Positions 24,395-33,654 of a DNA stretch of 64,000 bases are shown here, piece by piece (within the stretch, counting starts at the first letter, position 1; each line of letters begins with the position of its first letter). The stretch comes from Nitrosomonadales bacterium (GTDB lineage: Bacteria; Pseudomonadota; Gammaproteobacteria; Burkholderiales; Gallionellaceae). The stretch is from contig JACRAT010000030.1 of the NCBI GenBank assembly GCA_016234685.1, positions 62,001 through 126,000 on the forward strand, written 5' to 3'. The notes beneath the pieces were generated by a model. It saw only the letters and a list, made by a program, of their open reading frames with translations, was not told the origin of the DNA and searched no databases. Both the position numbers and the translations under genes were made by a program.

Positions 24395-24880
24395 TTAGTG
24401 GTGATGCCCACCTTCGCCATGCACATGACCGTGGGTGATCTCTTCTTCGGTACCGGGGCGCACGTCAGTGATGGTGCAGGTGAAGGTCAGCGTCTTGCCT
24501 GCCAGCGGGTGATTGCCGTCCAGCGTGACTTCGGCATCGGTCACTTCGACCACGGTGAACAGGTCGTACTCGTCATCGTCGGCCTCTTCTTCGCCGCCCT
24601 CGAACTGCATACCGACTTCGATATTGGCCGGGAACAGGTTGCGCGGTTCGACGCGCACCAGATCGTGTTCGTATTCGCCGAAAGCGTCGTCCGGGGTCAG
24701 TGTCACAGTCAGATGGCTACCGACCGCCTTGTCGTGCAGCGCTTCTTCCACCAGCGGGAATATCCCGTCATAACCGCCGTGCAGATAGCTGACCGGCTCT
24801 GCGACTTTTTCTACCAGAGTGCCGTTAGCATCGAACAGTTCGTAGCTCAGCGAGACAACTGTGTTTTTGGCGACGTTCAT
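24395..24880 (-). CDS. slyD: FKBP-type peptidyl-prolyl isomerase SlyD
   Basis: SlyD is a prolyl isomerase and metallochaperone that supplies nickel to hydrogenase and helps proteins fold. The FKBP core has VSLSYELFDANGTLVEKV and VEEALHDKAVGSHLTVTL, with the inserted IF flap between. The C-terminus is His-rich (THGHVHGEGGHHH), shorter than in E. coli SlyD but able to bind metal. Length is 161 residues. It overlaps the end of bcp by 4 bases, forming a two-gene unit. Confidence 0.94.
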   Translation of the reverse strand: MNVAKNTVVSLSYELFDANGTLVEKVAEPVSYLHGGYDGIFPLVEEALHDKAVGSHLTVTLTPDDAFGEYEHDLVRVEPRNLFPANIEVGMQFEGGEEEADDDEYDLFTVVEVTDAEVTLDGNHPLAGKTLTFTCTITDVRPGTEEEITHGHVHGEGGHHH

Positions 24881-25347
24881 TTCATGTCCTTAATCAAGTT
24901 AAAAATTTCCTGCGCATGTCCTCGGGCCTGGACACCATATTGGAGATAATGCAGCTTGCCCTGTTTGTCGATGACGAAGGTGGAGCGCTGAATGATGGTC
25001 TTTTTATGCCCGTCGATTTCCTTATCGAGGAGCACGCCATATTTCTTGCAAACGCGCGACTCGGTATCCGCCAGCAACTGCACAGAGAGCCCGTGCTTAT
25101 CTCGAAACTCGGCGTGGCTCAGGCAGTCGTCACGGCTGACACCGACCAGCAATGTGTCGAGCTTGTCGAACTCATCCGCCAGTGCGGTGAAGTCGTTCGC
25201 TTCCAAGGTGCAGCCCGGAGTGTCGTCCTTCGGATAGAAATACAGAACTACGTTCTTTTTGCCGATCTTGCGTGCCAGACTGAACGTCTTCATGTCCGCG
25301 TCAGGCAACTCAAAGTGAGGCGCATCCATCCCAACTTCTAAGTGCAT
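24877..25347 (-). CDS. bcp: Thioredoxin-dependent peroxiredoxin (Bcp/PrxQ)
   Basis: Bcp reduces hydrogen peroxide and organic peroxides with electrons from thioredoxin. The peroxidatic Cys46 lies in DDTPGCTLEANDF. Many PrxQ enzymes have a resolving Cys five residues later, but position 51 is not Cys here (sequence CTLEAND), so resolution must use another cysteine (candidates in SRDDCLSH or ESRVCKKYG) or an intermolecular partner. The length of 156 residues is normal. It is co-translated with slyD. Confidence 0.94.
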   Translation of the reverse strand: MHLEVGMDAPHFELPDADMKTFSLARKIGKKNVVLYFYPKDDTPGCTLEANDFTALADEFDKLDTLLVGVSRDDCLSHAEFRDKHGLSVQLLADTESRVCKKYGVLLDKEIDGHKKTIIQRSTFVIDKQGKLHYLQYGVQARGHAQEIFNLIKDMK

Positions 25348-25433
25348 ATCTGCTCCTCCTGCGAGGCATTCTAACTGATTTCATTTTGCCGAAAATTATT
25401 TTTGCGCCCTGCCGCCCCAGCTATAATCCGGCC

Positions 25434-26561
25434 ATGAACACTCCAATCTCCTTTCTCGGCGGACTCACGGTTGAAGAATTTCTGCGTGACTATTGGCAGA
25501 AAAAACCGTTGCTGATCCGCAAGGCATTCCCCGAATTCGCAGGCCTGCTCGACCCACAGCAACTCATTGAGCTGGCTTGTACCGACGATGTCCAAGCGCG
25601 CCTAGTCAAGCAGACTCGTGGCAAGTGGAAGTTGCAGCAAGCGCCGTTCGACCCGGAGGATTTCGAGTCACTCAAAGGTATCTGGACCGTGCTGGTGCAA
25701 GGCGTGAACCACTTTCTGCCGCAAGGCGCGGAGTTGCTCAGGCACTTCAACTTCATCCCGCACGCACGCCTAGACGATCTGATGGTGAGCTATGCGCCCA
25801 AGGGCGGCGGCGTCGGCCCGCACTTCGATGCTTACGATGTGTTTTTGCTACAGGGATTGGGGCATCGCCGCTGGCAGATCTCCACCCAGTCCGACCAGAC
25901 ACTGGTAGAAGGCGCACCCTTGCGCATCCTTAAAGACTTCAAGGTGGAGCAAGAGTGGGGACTGGAAGCGGGCGACATGCTCTACCTGCCGCCGCACTGC
26001 GCTCATAACGGCGTCGCCGAAAACGACTGCATGACCTATTCCATCGGTTTTCGCACCCCGGCTTATCAGGAGTTGGCCGAGCAGTTCTTGGTGTATCTAC
26101 AAGATCGCATCGAGATCGGCGGGATGTATGCCGACCCCGACCTTGCCCTGCAAGCCCACCCTTCCGAGATCGGCCCGGCCATGCTGAATCAAGTGTCGCA
26201 AGCCATCAATCGCATCCGTTGGGATCAGGAGGACATCGCCAACTTCCTCGGCTGCTACCTTTCCGAGCCCAAGCCGCATATCTTCTTCGATACCCCGGAG
26301 CGCCCCTTGTCGAAAACCAGATTCAAACAGGCCGCCGAGAAACATGGGGTAGTGCTCGACCTGAAGACGCAGATGCTGTGTCATGGCGAGACCGTGTTCA
26401 TCAACGGCACGCCGCACCCGCTCAGCCCTGCGACTTACCCCACCCTGCGCCTGCTGGCCGACACTCGCCGAATCAAGCTCGACCAACCAGAATCCGAGGT
26501 GCTGGAGTTGCTGTTCCAGTGGTATCTCGACGGCTATCTGACCCCTGACGACCATGCCTAA
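25434..26561 (+). CDS. roxA: Ribosomal protein L16 arginine hydroxylase (JmjC/cupin)
   Basis: This 375-residue protein matches YcfD/RoxA, a 2-oxoglutarate and Fe(II) dependent oxygenase that hydroxylates an arginine of ribosomal protein L16. The iron ligands are His and Asp in GPHFDAYDVFLLQG, and the distal His is in YLPPHCAHNGVAEND. The C-terminal winged-helix part (QESEVLELL-like region) is also present. I start it at the ATG at 25434 (MNTPISFLGGLTVEEFLRDY); the frame upstream is not conserved. A TATAAT hexamer lies at 25422-25427, only 6 bases before the ATG, so the mRNA from it would lack the start codon region unless a promoter further upstream is used. Confidence 0.93.
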   Translation: MNTPISFLGGLTVEEFLRDYWQKKPLLIRKAFPEFAGLLDPQQLIELACTDDVQARLVKQTRGKWKLQQAPFDPEDFESLKGIWTVLVQGVNHFLPQGAELLRHFNFIPHARLDDLMVSYAPKGGGVGPHFDAYDVFLLQGLGHRRWQISTQSDQTLVEGAPLRILKDFKVEQEWGLEAGDMLYLPPHCAHNGVAENDCMTYSIGFRTPAYQELAEQFLVYLQDRIEIGGMYADPDLALQAHPSEIGPAMLNQVSQAINRIRWDQEDIANFLGCYLSEPKPHIFFDTPERPLSKTRFKQAAEKHGVVLDLKTQMLCHGETVFINGTPHPLSPATYPTLRLLADTRRIKLDQPESEVLELLFQWYLDGYLTPDDHA

Positions 26562-26746
26562 TCGTCAAACCTGCAAAGCACTTATGTTTTCATGGTTATA
26601 AAACGCTTCAAAATGTGTGTCAAATGCGCATCTAGCACTGGAATTTTTCAAAGAAGTTGATAGAATGCGCCATCTTTCGAAACGGCCCCGCCGTGGCGAA
26701 CTGATTTGCCCCTCTTTTGTTAACGTTGATATAGAAGGAAAACTAA

Positions 26747-26941
26747 ATGAAACTGTCCGCTCTGGTTGCTGCCCTGTTGGCTCTGTCCCTGACTGCTTGT
26801 GGCGAAAAGCCTGCTGAAGCTCCTGCTGCTCCTGCTGCTCCTGCCGTTGCCGCTCCTGCTGAAGCTGCATCTGCTCCTGCTGCTGAAATGGCATCTGCTC
26901 CTGCTGCTGAAATGGCATCTGCTCCTGCTGCTGCCAAGTAA
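26747..26941 (+). CDS. Small Ala/Pro-rich lipoprotein
   Basis: A 64-residue protein with an AGAAGGA ribosome-binding site. Residues 1-17 are a lipoprotein signal ending in LTAC-G. The mature part is almost only Ala, Pro and Glu, including two copies of the 8-residue unit MASAPAAE encoded by a 24-bp tandem repeat. No fold is likely. Similar tiny lipoproteins are common in this group and are thought to be envelope spacers. It is flanked by a strong terminator (26964-26989), which suggests a separate small transcript. Confidence 0.75.
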   Translation: MKLSALVAALLALSLTACGEKPAEAPAAPAAPAVAAPAEAASAPAAEMASAPAAEMASAPAAAK

Positions 26942-26963
26942 TACGGCGCAAATCAGCGACACT

Positions 26964-26989
26964 AAAAGCCGACGCAAGTCGGCTTTTTT
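26964..26989 (+). terminator. Intrinsic terminator after the small lipoprotein gene
   Basis: AAAAGCCGAC and GTCGGCTTTTTT form a hairpin of 9-10 bp with a T-run, 22 bases after the stop codon. It may also serve the convergent MBL gene. Confidence 0.9.
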
Positions 26990-27022
26990 CATTTCCGCCA
27001 TCGCAACATCAAGTGCGTATGG

Positions 27023-27790
27023 TCATCGTATCTCCCGCCAGTCCAGCCCCTCGCTCTGACTCGCCACTGCCACCCATTCTGGTGCGCACCCCAAGACCGA
27101 ACTCAACGCCTGAGCTGCCAGTTCACTCGTGTTGTTCTTGCTGCTCAGATGAGCCGCCACCAGATGTTGCAGTTTCTCTACCCCTAGCGCTCCCAACAAA
27201 GCTGCCGCCTGCTGATTGTTGAGATGCCCGTAGTGGCCGCCGACGCGACGTTTGAGATAAGGCGGATACACGCCAGCGGCCAGCATCCCGGCATCGTGAT
27301 TGCACTCGATGACCAGTGCATCGCAACCGCGCAGCGAGGCCTCGATATGTGGAGTGACATGCCCGACATCGGTCAGCACGCCCAAGCGCTTCGCGCCGTC
27401 GCTGAACACATATTGCACCGGCTCGACCGCATCGTGCGGGACAGGATAGGGCCGCACCTCGATCTCGCCGATACTGAAACTTTCATGGGGATGTATCTCT
27501 GAAATGGCCGTGATACCCGCCAAAGACGAGCCTTGCGCTCGTCGCGTGCCATGCGTCATCCACAAGGGAATGTCATGGCGGCGGGCCAGCTTGTCTACGC
27601 CGGAGATGTGGTCGCCATGCTCATGGGTGACTACGATCCCACTGAGTTGCTCAGGCCGCAAGCCCAAGCGGGCCATACGCCGGGTCGCTTCGCGCAGACC
27701 GAAACCGCAATCCATCAGAATGACGGTCTCACCCCGACGCACCACCAATGCGTTGCCTTCGCTCCCGCTGCCCAGCGAAGCAAACTGCAT
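27023..27790 (-). CDS. Metallo-beta-lactamase fold hydrolase
   Basis: This 255-residue protein has the HxHxDH zinc motif in VVTHEHGDHISGVDKL, with later ligands in LTDVGHVTPH and ECNHDAGML. The start MQFASLGSGSEGNALVVRRG is typical of the YycJ/WalJ-like family, single-domain hydrolases of unknown substrate, some exonuclease-like. It lies 4 bases downstream of bamC, the usual position in betaproteobacteria (dapA-bamC-MBL), so it is probably co-transcribed. Confidence 0.9.
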   Translation of the reverse strand: MQFASLGSGSEGNALVVRRGETVILMDCGFGLREATRRMARLGLRPEQLSGIVVTHEHGDHISGVDKLARRHDIPLWMTHGTRRAQGSSLAGITAISEIHPHESFSIGEIEVRPYPVPHDAVEPVQYVFSDGAKRLGVLTDVGHVTPHIEASLRGCDALVIECNHDAGMLAAGVYPPYLKRRVGGHYGHLNNQQAAALLGALGVEKLQHLVAAHLSSKNNTSELAAQALSSVLGCAPEWVAVASQSEGLDWREIR

Positions 27791-27794
27791 CGGC

Positions 27795-28916
27795 TTACTT
27801 GTCGATCTGCTTATAGAGTGCTTCGATCAGCTTCTGCGCATCCGCATCGCCCGCGTCGTTCGGAGTCGTTGCCGAGACCTCGCAACCCGCCCCCCCATCA
27901 CGCACGGTCACGCGGAAATGCTTGGGTTCGTCGTCACCTTGCCAGAACTTCAGGCGATCCAGCAAACCCTTTTCTTCCTGCTGAGCGCCGCTCACCACGA
28001 AGTACACGCCATCGGCACGATTTTTATCTTCCACGCGCAGGCCTGCACGCTCGATGGCCAAACCGACACGACGCCAACTCTTATCGAACGGCTCGCCCAA
28101 CTGGATGATCTTGCTGCCGCCCGCCAGCTCCTGCAATCTGGCCACGCCGCTACCCACCGCAGCAGCATCACCTGCCGCCAACGCCTTGGCATCCACTTCG
28201 GCGACGCCGCCCAGCTTCACCACCAACATCTGCAACATGGCGGCTTCCTGCTCGGGGTCGTTCGGCAGATTCACCCATTTGGTGCTGTTACCGTTGTCCG
28301 TCTGCACTTCTTCCTTACCGAAATGCGTGATATAGACCTCAGTACCCTTGCCGTCCTTGCTGCGCTCCAAACGAGCGCGATACATATCTTTCTGCGGCGA
28401 AGAGTAGATCCCGTCGAACACCTTGCCGATCACATTGCGCAAGCCGCCTTGCGGGATCTTCGCGCGATTCTCGGCCCAATCCGTCTCAATCAGGCCAGCT
28501 TGCGAATTCTCGCTCACGATATTGAAACCGTTGGCCAACCAGAACTCCTTGACCTGCGGCCAGACATTCTCGGCCTGCTCGCTCGTCACCAACCAACGCC
28601 GCGCGCCCTCACGCTCGATGCGGACAGTCTTGCTCTGCGGCAACACGCTAGGCCCGCGCACGACACGCCCGTCCGCCGCCTGACCGCCCTGTGCATATTC
28701 AGAATAGCTGGCGACCGACTCGCCCTCGCTGCCGGGGATGGTGTAGCGACCATCGGTGTTCGGCGTACTCAATCCCGGCGGGATCTCCAGCGCAGGCACA
28801 CTCACCGCCTGCTTCTTGTAATCCACGCGCTTGGTCTCGATCCCCAACATGCTGCATCCAGCCAAAGTCAACAAAGCACTTGTCAGCGCTGCCATCTTTA
28901 CGTTTTTCATAACCAT
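27795..28916 (-). CDS. bamC: Outer-membrane protein assembly factor BamC
   Basis: BamC is a lipoprotein of the BAM complex that inserts beta-barrel proteins in the outer membrane. The lipobox is LAGC-S, consistent with outer-membrane sorting. The unstructured N-terminal segment that binds BamD is seen in KRVDYKKQAVSVPALEIPPG. Two helix-grip domains follow, the first with WPQVKEFWLANGFNIVSENS and LIETDWAENRAKIPQ, the second with IQLGEPFDKSWRRVGLAIER. Length is 373 residues. It follows dapA by 16 bases. Confidence 0.94.
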   Translation of the reverse strand: MVMKNVKMAALTSALLTLAGCSMLGIETKRVDYKKQAVSVPALEIPPGLSTPNTDGRYTIPGSEGESVASYSEYAQGGQAADGRVVRGPSVLPQSKTVRIEREGARRWLVTSEQAENVWPQVKEFWLANGFNIVSENSQAGLIETDWAENRAKIPQGGLRNVIGKVFDGIYSSPQKDMYRARLERSKDGKGTEVYITHFGKEEVQTDNGNSTKWVNLPNDPEQEAAMLQMLVVKLGGVAEVDAKALAAGDAAAVGSGVARLQELAGGSKIIQLGEPFDKSWRRVGLAIERAGLRVEDKNRADGVYFVVSGAQQEEKGLLDRLKFWQGDDEPKHFRVTVRDGGAGCEVSATTPNDAGDADAQKLIEALYKQIDK

Positions 28917-28932
28917 CCTTGAATAAGCAGCT

Positions 28933-29829
28933 TTAATTGATCACACCAGCGCGACGCATCGCATCTTCCACCACCCCTTGGGCTGCGGCAGAAAGCAGCG
29001 TCATCGGCAAACGCAACACATTCTTGACCCGGCCCAGACGGGCCACCGCCCACTTGACCGGAATGGGATTCGCCTCGACGAACAGATGGCGGTGCAACGG
29101 CAACAGGCGGTAGTTGATCTCACGCGCCGTCGCCACATCGCCCGCCAGCGCCGCCGCACACATCTCGTGCATCAGACGCGGCGCAACATTGGCCGTCACC
29201 GAGATCGTGCCCGCCGCGCCCAGCAGGATCAGCGACATCGTCGTCGCATCATCGCCGCTGTACACCGCAAAATCCCCGATGCTCTCCTTCAATGCAGCCG
29301 CACGTTGCAATAAATCGCTGCCGCGCTCCAAATTGCCCGTCGCATCCTTGATGCCGACGATATTGGGAATCTGCGCCAGACGCAGAACCGTATCGTTGCT
29401 CATGTCCGCGCCGGTACGTCCCGGCACGTTGTACAGAATGTGCGGCATATCCACCGCCTCGGCGATGGCCTTGAAATGCTGATACAAACCTTCTTGCGTC
29501 GGCTTGTTGTAATAGGGCACCACGGTCAGCGAAGCCACCGCGCCCGCCTTTTTCGAGAACGAGGCCAGCTCGATCGCCTCTTTGGTACAGTTAGCCCCCG
29601 TACCGGCGATGATGGGGATGCGCCCGGCAGCATGCTTCACCGCCTCGGCGATCAGCAACTCATGCTCCGCCAAATCCACCGTCGGCGACTCCCCGGTCGT
29701 CCCGACCACCACGATGCCGTCCGTGCCTTCGGCGATGTGGAAGTCGATCAGACTGCGGAATGCGTCCAAATCCAGACTGCCGTCCTCATGCATCGGGGTG
29801 ACAATCGCAACAATACTGCCTTTAATCAT
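28933..29829 (-). CDS. dapA: 4-hydroxy-tetrahydrodipicolinate synthase
   Basis: DapA condenses pyruvate with aspartate semialdehyde, the first step to lysine and diaminopimelate. The start at 29829 gives the usual [20 protein letters not shown]; the ATG at 29838 (MAEMIKG) is possible. Catalytic features are GTTGESPTV, the tyrosine in [16 protein letters not shown], and the Schiff-base lysine in [14 protein letters not shown]. Length is 298 residues. It is the first gene of a dapA-bamC-MBL unit and is divergent from feoA. Confidence 0.96.
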   Translation of the reverse strand: MIKGSIVAIVTPMHEDGSLDLDAFRSLIDFHIAEGTDGIVVVGTTGESPTVDLAEHELLIAEAVKHAAGRIPIIAGTGANCTKEAIELASFSKKAGAVASLTVVPYYNKPTQEGLYQHFKAIAEAVDMPHILYNVPGRTGADMSNDTVLRLAQIPNIVGIKDATGNLERGSDLLQRAAALKESIGDFAVYSGDDATTMSLILLGAAGTISVTANVAPRLMHEMCAAALAGDVATAREINYRLLPLHRHLFVEANPIPVKWAVARLGRVKNVLRLPMTLLSAAAQGVVEDAMRRAGVIN

Positions 29830-29966
29830 CTCAGCCATTCTCAAATTCAGCGCCTACCGTAGGGCGCCCTCGTTCAGGACGCGCAATTCTACCCGATTCA
29901 GCCAACCCTGCATAAGTCCTGATAGGCGCCGCAGCGGCAGGTCGGGAACTATGGAATAATGCAGCC

Positions 29967-30221
29967 ATGTCTGCTGCTGAACCGCTGCCCCCTACCGTTA
30001 CGCTTGCCTCGCTCCATCCTGGCGACGCTGCCACCCTCGCCGCCATCCATACCGATGATGCGCTGTATCAGCGCCTGCTGGCGCTGGGTTTTCGCAGCGG
30101 AAAGCTGGTGCAGGTGATTCGCCGCGCCAGTTTCGGCGGGCCACTGCAAGTCCGTATCGGCACCACCGACATTTTGCTGCGCCGCGCCGAAGCCGAGAAG
30201 ATCACGGTGCAGCAACCATGA
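29967..30221 (+). CDS. feoA: Ferrous iron transport protein A
   Basis: This 84-residue SH3-like protein fits FeoA, a small cytoplasmic partner that stimulates FeoB. Its pattern of PPTVTLASLHPGDAATLAAI followed by LLALGFRSGKLVQVIRRASF is characteristic. It overlaps feoB by 4 bases (ATGA). No clear Fur box was seen upstream, although the spacer to dapA is short enough to hold one with weak similarity. The organism needs Fe(II) uptake under reducing conditions. Confidence 0.92.
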   Translation: MSAAEPLPPTVTLASLHPGDAATLAAIHTDDALYQRLLALGFRSGKLVQVIRRASFGGPLQVRIGTTDILLRRAEAEKITVQQP

Positions 30222-32005
30222 AGCGCATCGCCCTGCTGGGGATGCCCAACACCGGCAAATCCACCCTATTCAACCGCATGACCGGCGGCGCGGCGCGCGT
30301 GGGCAACTGGCCCGGCATCACGGTGGAGCTGCTCACCGGCAAGATTCTGCTCGGCGCGAACATGGTGGAGATCATCGACCTGCCCGGCATCTACGACCTG
30401 CACGGTTTTTCTGAAGACGAGCAAGTGGTGCGCCATTTCCTGCACGACAACGTGCCCGACTTGGCGCTGATCGTGCTCAACGCCACCCAGATCGAGCGCC
30501 AGTTGAGCCTGCTACTGCAACTCAAGCAGCTCAATCTCAATATGGTGGTGCTGCTCAACATGGCGGACGAGGCGAAGAAGTTCGGCATCACCATCGACAG
30601 CGCCAAGATGAGCGAGTCGCTCGGCATCCCCATCTTTCAGATGAGCGCCAAATATGGCACAGGCTACCCCGAGGCGCTGCACGCTGCCACCCGCGCCCTG
30701 CGCTACCCCACGCCCCGCATGGCGGAACAACTGCGCGCCCAGTTGGAGCAAGACGACCACATCGAATCCGAGATGGCGCGCGTTTTACAGCACTCGGTGC
30801 AAGTCCCGGCGCGGATGCCGGACAACCTCACCACCCGGCTCGACCAGCTGATGCTGCACCCCTGGCTGGGCCTGCCGATCTTTTTCGGCATCATGTATCT
30901 ACTGTTCCAAGGCATCTTCCTGTTCGGCCAGCCGCTGCAAGCGGGCGTCAACACTGCCTTCGGCTGGCTGCGCGAGGCCGCCGTCGCCCCGCTGTTCTCC
31001 GGCCTTCCGCCCACCCTGCAAGGTCTGCTGCTGGACGGCGTCTACAACGGCGTCGCCACCGTCGCCGCTTTCGTCCCCATCATCGTGCTGTTCTTCCTGT
31101 TCATGGCCATCGTCGAAGACACTGGCTACCTGTCGCGCGCCGCCTTCCTGATGGACGCGCTGATGGCAAAGATGGGGCTGGACGGGCGCAGTTTCGTGAT
31201 GCTGCTGATGGGGTTCGGCTGCAACGTACCCGCACTGATGGGCACGCGGGTGATGCGTTCGCGCAGCCTGCGCATGCTGTCGATGCTGGTGATCCCGTTC
31301 TCGCTGTGCTCGGCGCGCTTGCAGGTGTTCGTCTTCGTCAGTGCCGCGCTGTTCTCACCGCAGGCCGCTCCGCTGGCGCTGTTCAGCCTGTATCTGTTCA
31401 GCTTCGCCGCCGCCATCGTCACCGCGCTGCTGTTCAAGGGCCAATTCCCCAACAACGAACCTTTCGTGCTGGAGCTACCGCCCTACCGCTTCCCCACCGG
31501 GCGGCAGATGGTGATGCGCGGCTGGCACGAGGTCACTCACTTCCTGCGCCGCGCCACCCAGTTCATCGTCGCTGGCGTGGTGCTGGTCTGGCTGCTCACC
31601 CATCTGCCTGCCTCCGCCACCCCGGCAGGCAGCGATACTTTCGCCGGCATCATCGGCGGCTGGCTGCATCCCTTGTTCGCGCCCATAGGCATCACCCCGG
31701 AGCTGACCATCGCGCTGATCTTCGGCTTCGTCGCCAAGGAGATCGTCATCGGCTCGCTGGCGGTGATCTACGGCCTTTCCGGCGAAGCGCTCTCCGGCGC
31801 GCTGGCCCAGCAACTGGATTGGGTGCAGGCCTACAGCTTCATGCTGTTCACCCTGATCTACACGCCCTGCCTCTCCGCCATCGCCACACTGCGCAGCGAG
31901 TCGCGGAACATGGGTTTCACCCTGTTCGCTATCGGCTGGTCGCTCGTCCTCGCTTGGGCGGTCAGCTTCACCTTCTATCAAGGCGCGCGCTGGCTGGGAT
32001 ATTAG
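30218..32005 (+). CDS. feoB: Ferrous iron transporter B
   Basis: FeoB moves Fe(II) across the inner membrane. The N-terminal G domain has G1 GMPNTGKST, G3 DLPGIYDL, G4 NMADEAKK and G5 SAKYGTG. The membrane part contains two gate domains and a core, with the conserved Cys-containing GFGCNVPALMGTRVMR segment and a second CARLQVF-type region (SLCSARLQVFVF). At 595 residues it is shorter than E. coli FeoB (773), with a short linker after the G domain; a compact form is known in many betaproteobacteria. No feoC follows. Confidence 0.96.
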   Translation: MKRIALLGMPNTGKSTLFNRMTGGAARVGNWPGITVELLTGKILLGANMVEIIDLPGIYDLHGFSEDEQVVRHFLHDNVPDLALIVLNATQIERQLSLLLQLKQLNLNMVVLLNMADEAKKFGITIDSAKMSESLGIPIFQMSAKYGTGYPEALHAATRALRYPTPRMAEQLRAQLEQDDHIESEMARVLQHSVQVPARMPDNLTTRLDQLMLHPWLGLPIFFGIMYLLFQGIFLFGQPLQAGVNTAFGWLREAAVAPLFSGLPPTLQGLLLDGVYNGVATVAAFVPIIVLFFLFMAIVEDTGYLSRAAFLMDALMAKMGLDGRSFVMLLMGFGCNVPALMGTRVMRSRSLRMLSMLVIPFSLCSARLQVFVFVSAALFSPQAAPLALFSLYLFSFAAAIVTALLFKGQFPNNEPFVLELPPYRFPTGRQMVMRGWHEVTHFLRRATQFIVAGVVLVWLLTHLPASATPAGSDTFAGIIGGWLHPLFAPIGITPELTIALIFGFVAKEIVIGSLAVIYGLSGEALSGALAQQLDWVQAYSFMLFTLIYTPCLSAIATLRSESRNMGFTLFAIGWSLVLAWAVSFTFYQGARWLGY

Positions 32006-32224
32006 GCGAATCGAGACGACTAATTACGCTACAATCCCGCCGCATAGGAGCACCCGTAACCGCCGTATAAAAATAATCATAACGGCCAGAAAATACATAA
32101 AGATGCCCACTAACCGAACTGTAGCCAACGCAACACAGCCCGTCTCCGTCATCGGAAGTCTTCGCCTGAACATCGCAAAACGCCACTCCCTCGCCTTGCT
32201 GGCGATCAGCAAGGGGAACTGAGC

Positions 32225-33631
32225 ATGGATTCTTTTTTCGTCCAATTCGTCGCATGGGCCTGGGAGTGGAAGTACGCCATCGCGCTGGTGATCGGCGCGG
32301 GTTTCTTCCAGCAACTGATGAAGATCCCCAAACAGGATCGGGTGTTCTCGCTGTACATGTGCAGCAGCTTCTTCCTCATCATCACCTCCTATTGGATACT
32401 CAAGCCGCTCAAAAAGGCGCTGTTCATCGGCTATCACAAGGCGCATGAGATGTCGCTGTTCGGCTCGGCGCTCAACCCGGCTCAGGCCGAATTGCTGGCA
32501 AAAGAGCTGAACGTGCTCGTCGCTTTCATCGCCATGATGGTATTCACCGTGCTGGCCAAGAACCTGAAGCGTGAGCATTACACCATGCTGGTCATTGCCT
32601 TCTTCGCACTCTGTCTGGCGCTGTTCTATCCCTTCATGGAACAGATGAGCGAACTCACCGTCTGGACGTTCTACCTGTTCGGCGACCTGTTCATCACCGG
32701 CATGTTGCTGGTGTTCTTCTCCTTCCTTAACGATAGCTTCTCGCCCAAGTCAGCGAAACTCAGCTACAGCCTGATCGGCATCGGCGGCGTACTGGGCGGC
32801 TTCTTTGGCAGCGCCGTGGTGGCGGAGCAATCCATCATCGGCGACCCGCCCCAAGCCGTGCTGTGGTGTCTGGGGCTGGTGATCGTCATCCTCATCATGG
32901 AACACCTCGCCACCCATCTGGTCGCCAAGCGCCCGGTGCTAGATTATCAAGCCACTGTCAGCAAACCGGTCGAGACCGAGCACAAAGCCTCGGCGTTGGA
33001 AGGCGCGCGGCTGGCGATGCGCTCGTCCTACCTGCGCTGGCTGGCGGGCATCGTGATGCTGTACGAGATCACCTCCATCGTGGTCGACTACCAGTTCACC
33101 ACCAGCGTGCTGCACTGGGTGGACAGCCACGATTACAAGATGTATTTCGCCTCGGTCTACGCCTTCTCCAACTTCACCGCGCTCATCATCCAAGTGTTCC
33201 TCACCGGCCTCATCATCCGCCGCTTCGGGCTGACCGTAGCGCTGATGATCCTGCCGCTGTCCGTGCTGCTGGGTTCGGTGAGCTATCTGTTCTACCCCAT
33301 CCTGCTGTTCGGCAGCTTGCTTAACACCTTCGACTACGCCTTCGCCTACTCCATCCAGCAAACCGCCAAGGAGTTGCTCTACGTACCCATCGCGCGCAAA
33401 GAGAAATACGAAGCCAAGGCTTTCATCGACACCTTTTTACTGCGTCTCGGCAAAGGGCTGGCCGTGCTGATGGTATACATGGGCAGCTTGTGGATGATAG
33501 GCACCACCACCAATGGTTTCTCCGTCCTGCTGATCGTCTGCATGATCGCCTGGGTGGGTTTGAGCATCGCCATCGGCAGACATCACAAGCAGCTAGAAAT
33601 CAATCATCAGGCTGCCCACCCCAACCAGTGA
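32225..33631 (+). CDS. ATP/ADP-translocase-like (Npt1/Npt2 type) carrier, copy 1
   Basis: This 468-residue, 10-12 helix membrane protein belongs to the NTP/NDP (Tlc/Npt) carrier superfamily rather than classic MFS. The N-terminal LMKIPKQDRVFSLYMCSSFF and SYWILKPLKKALFIGY stretches, the SAKLSYSLIGIGGVLGGFFG loop and KELLYVPIARKEKYEAKAFI in the late loop are characteristic. In Rickettsia and Chlamydia these swap ATP and ADP; homologues in free-living bacteria have unknown substrates. It is followed 23 bases later by a second member of the family. Confidence 0.8.
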   Translation: MDSFFVQFVAWAWEWKYAIALVIGAGFFQQLMKIPKQDRVFSLYMCSSFFLIITSYWILKPLKKALFIGYHKAHEMSLFGSALNPAQAELLAKELNVLVAFIAMMVFTVLAKNLKREHYTMLVIAFFALCLALFYPFMEQMSELTVWTFYLFGDLFITGMLLVFFSFLNDSFSPKSAKLSYSLIGIGGVLGGFFGSAVVAEQSIIGDPPQAVLWCLGLVIVILIMEHLATHLVAKRPVLDYQATVSKPVETEHKASALEGARLAMRSSYLRWLAGIVMLYEITSIVVDYQFTTSVLHWVDSHDYKMYFASVYAFSNFTALIIQVFLTGLIIRRFGLTVALMILPLSVLLGSVSYLFYPILLFGSLLNTFDYAFAYSIQQTAKELLYVPIARKEKYEAKAFIDTFLLRLGKGLAVLMVYMGSLWMIGTTTNGFSVLLIVCMIAWVGLSIAIGRHHKQLEINHQAAHPNQ

Positions 33632-33654
33632 GCGCCTGATCCAACCGATCTTCG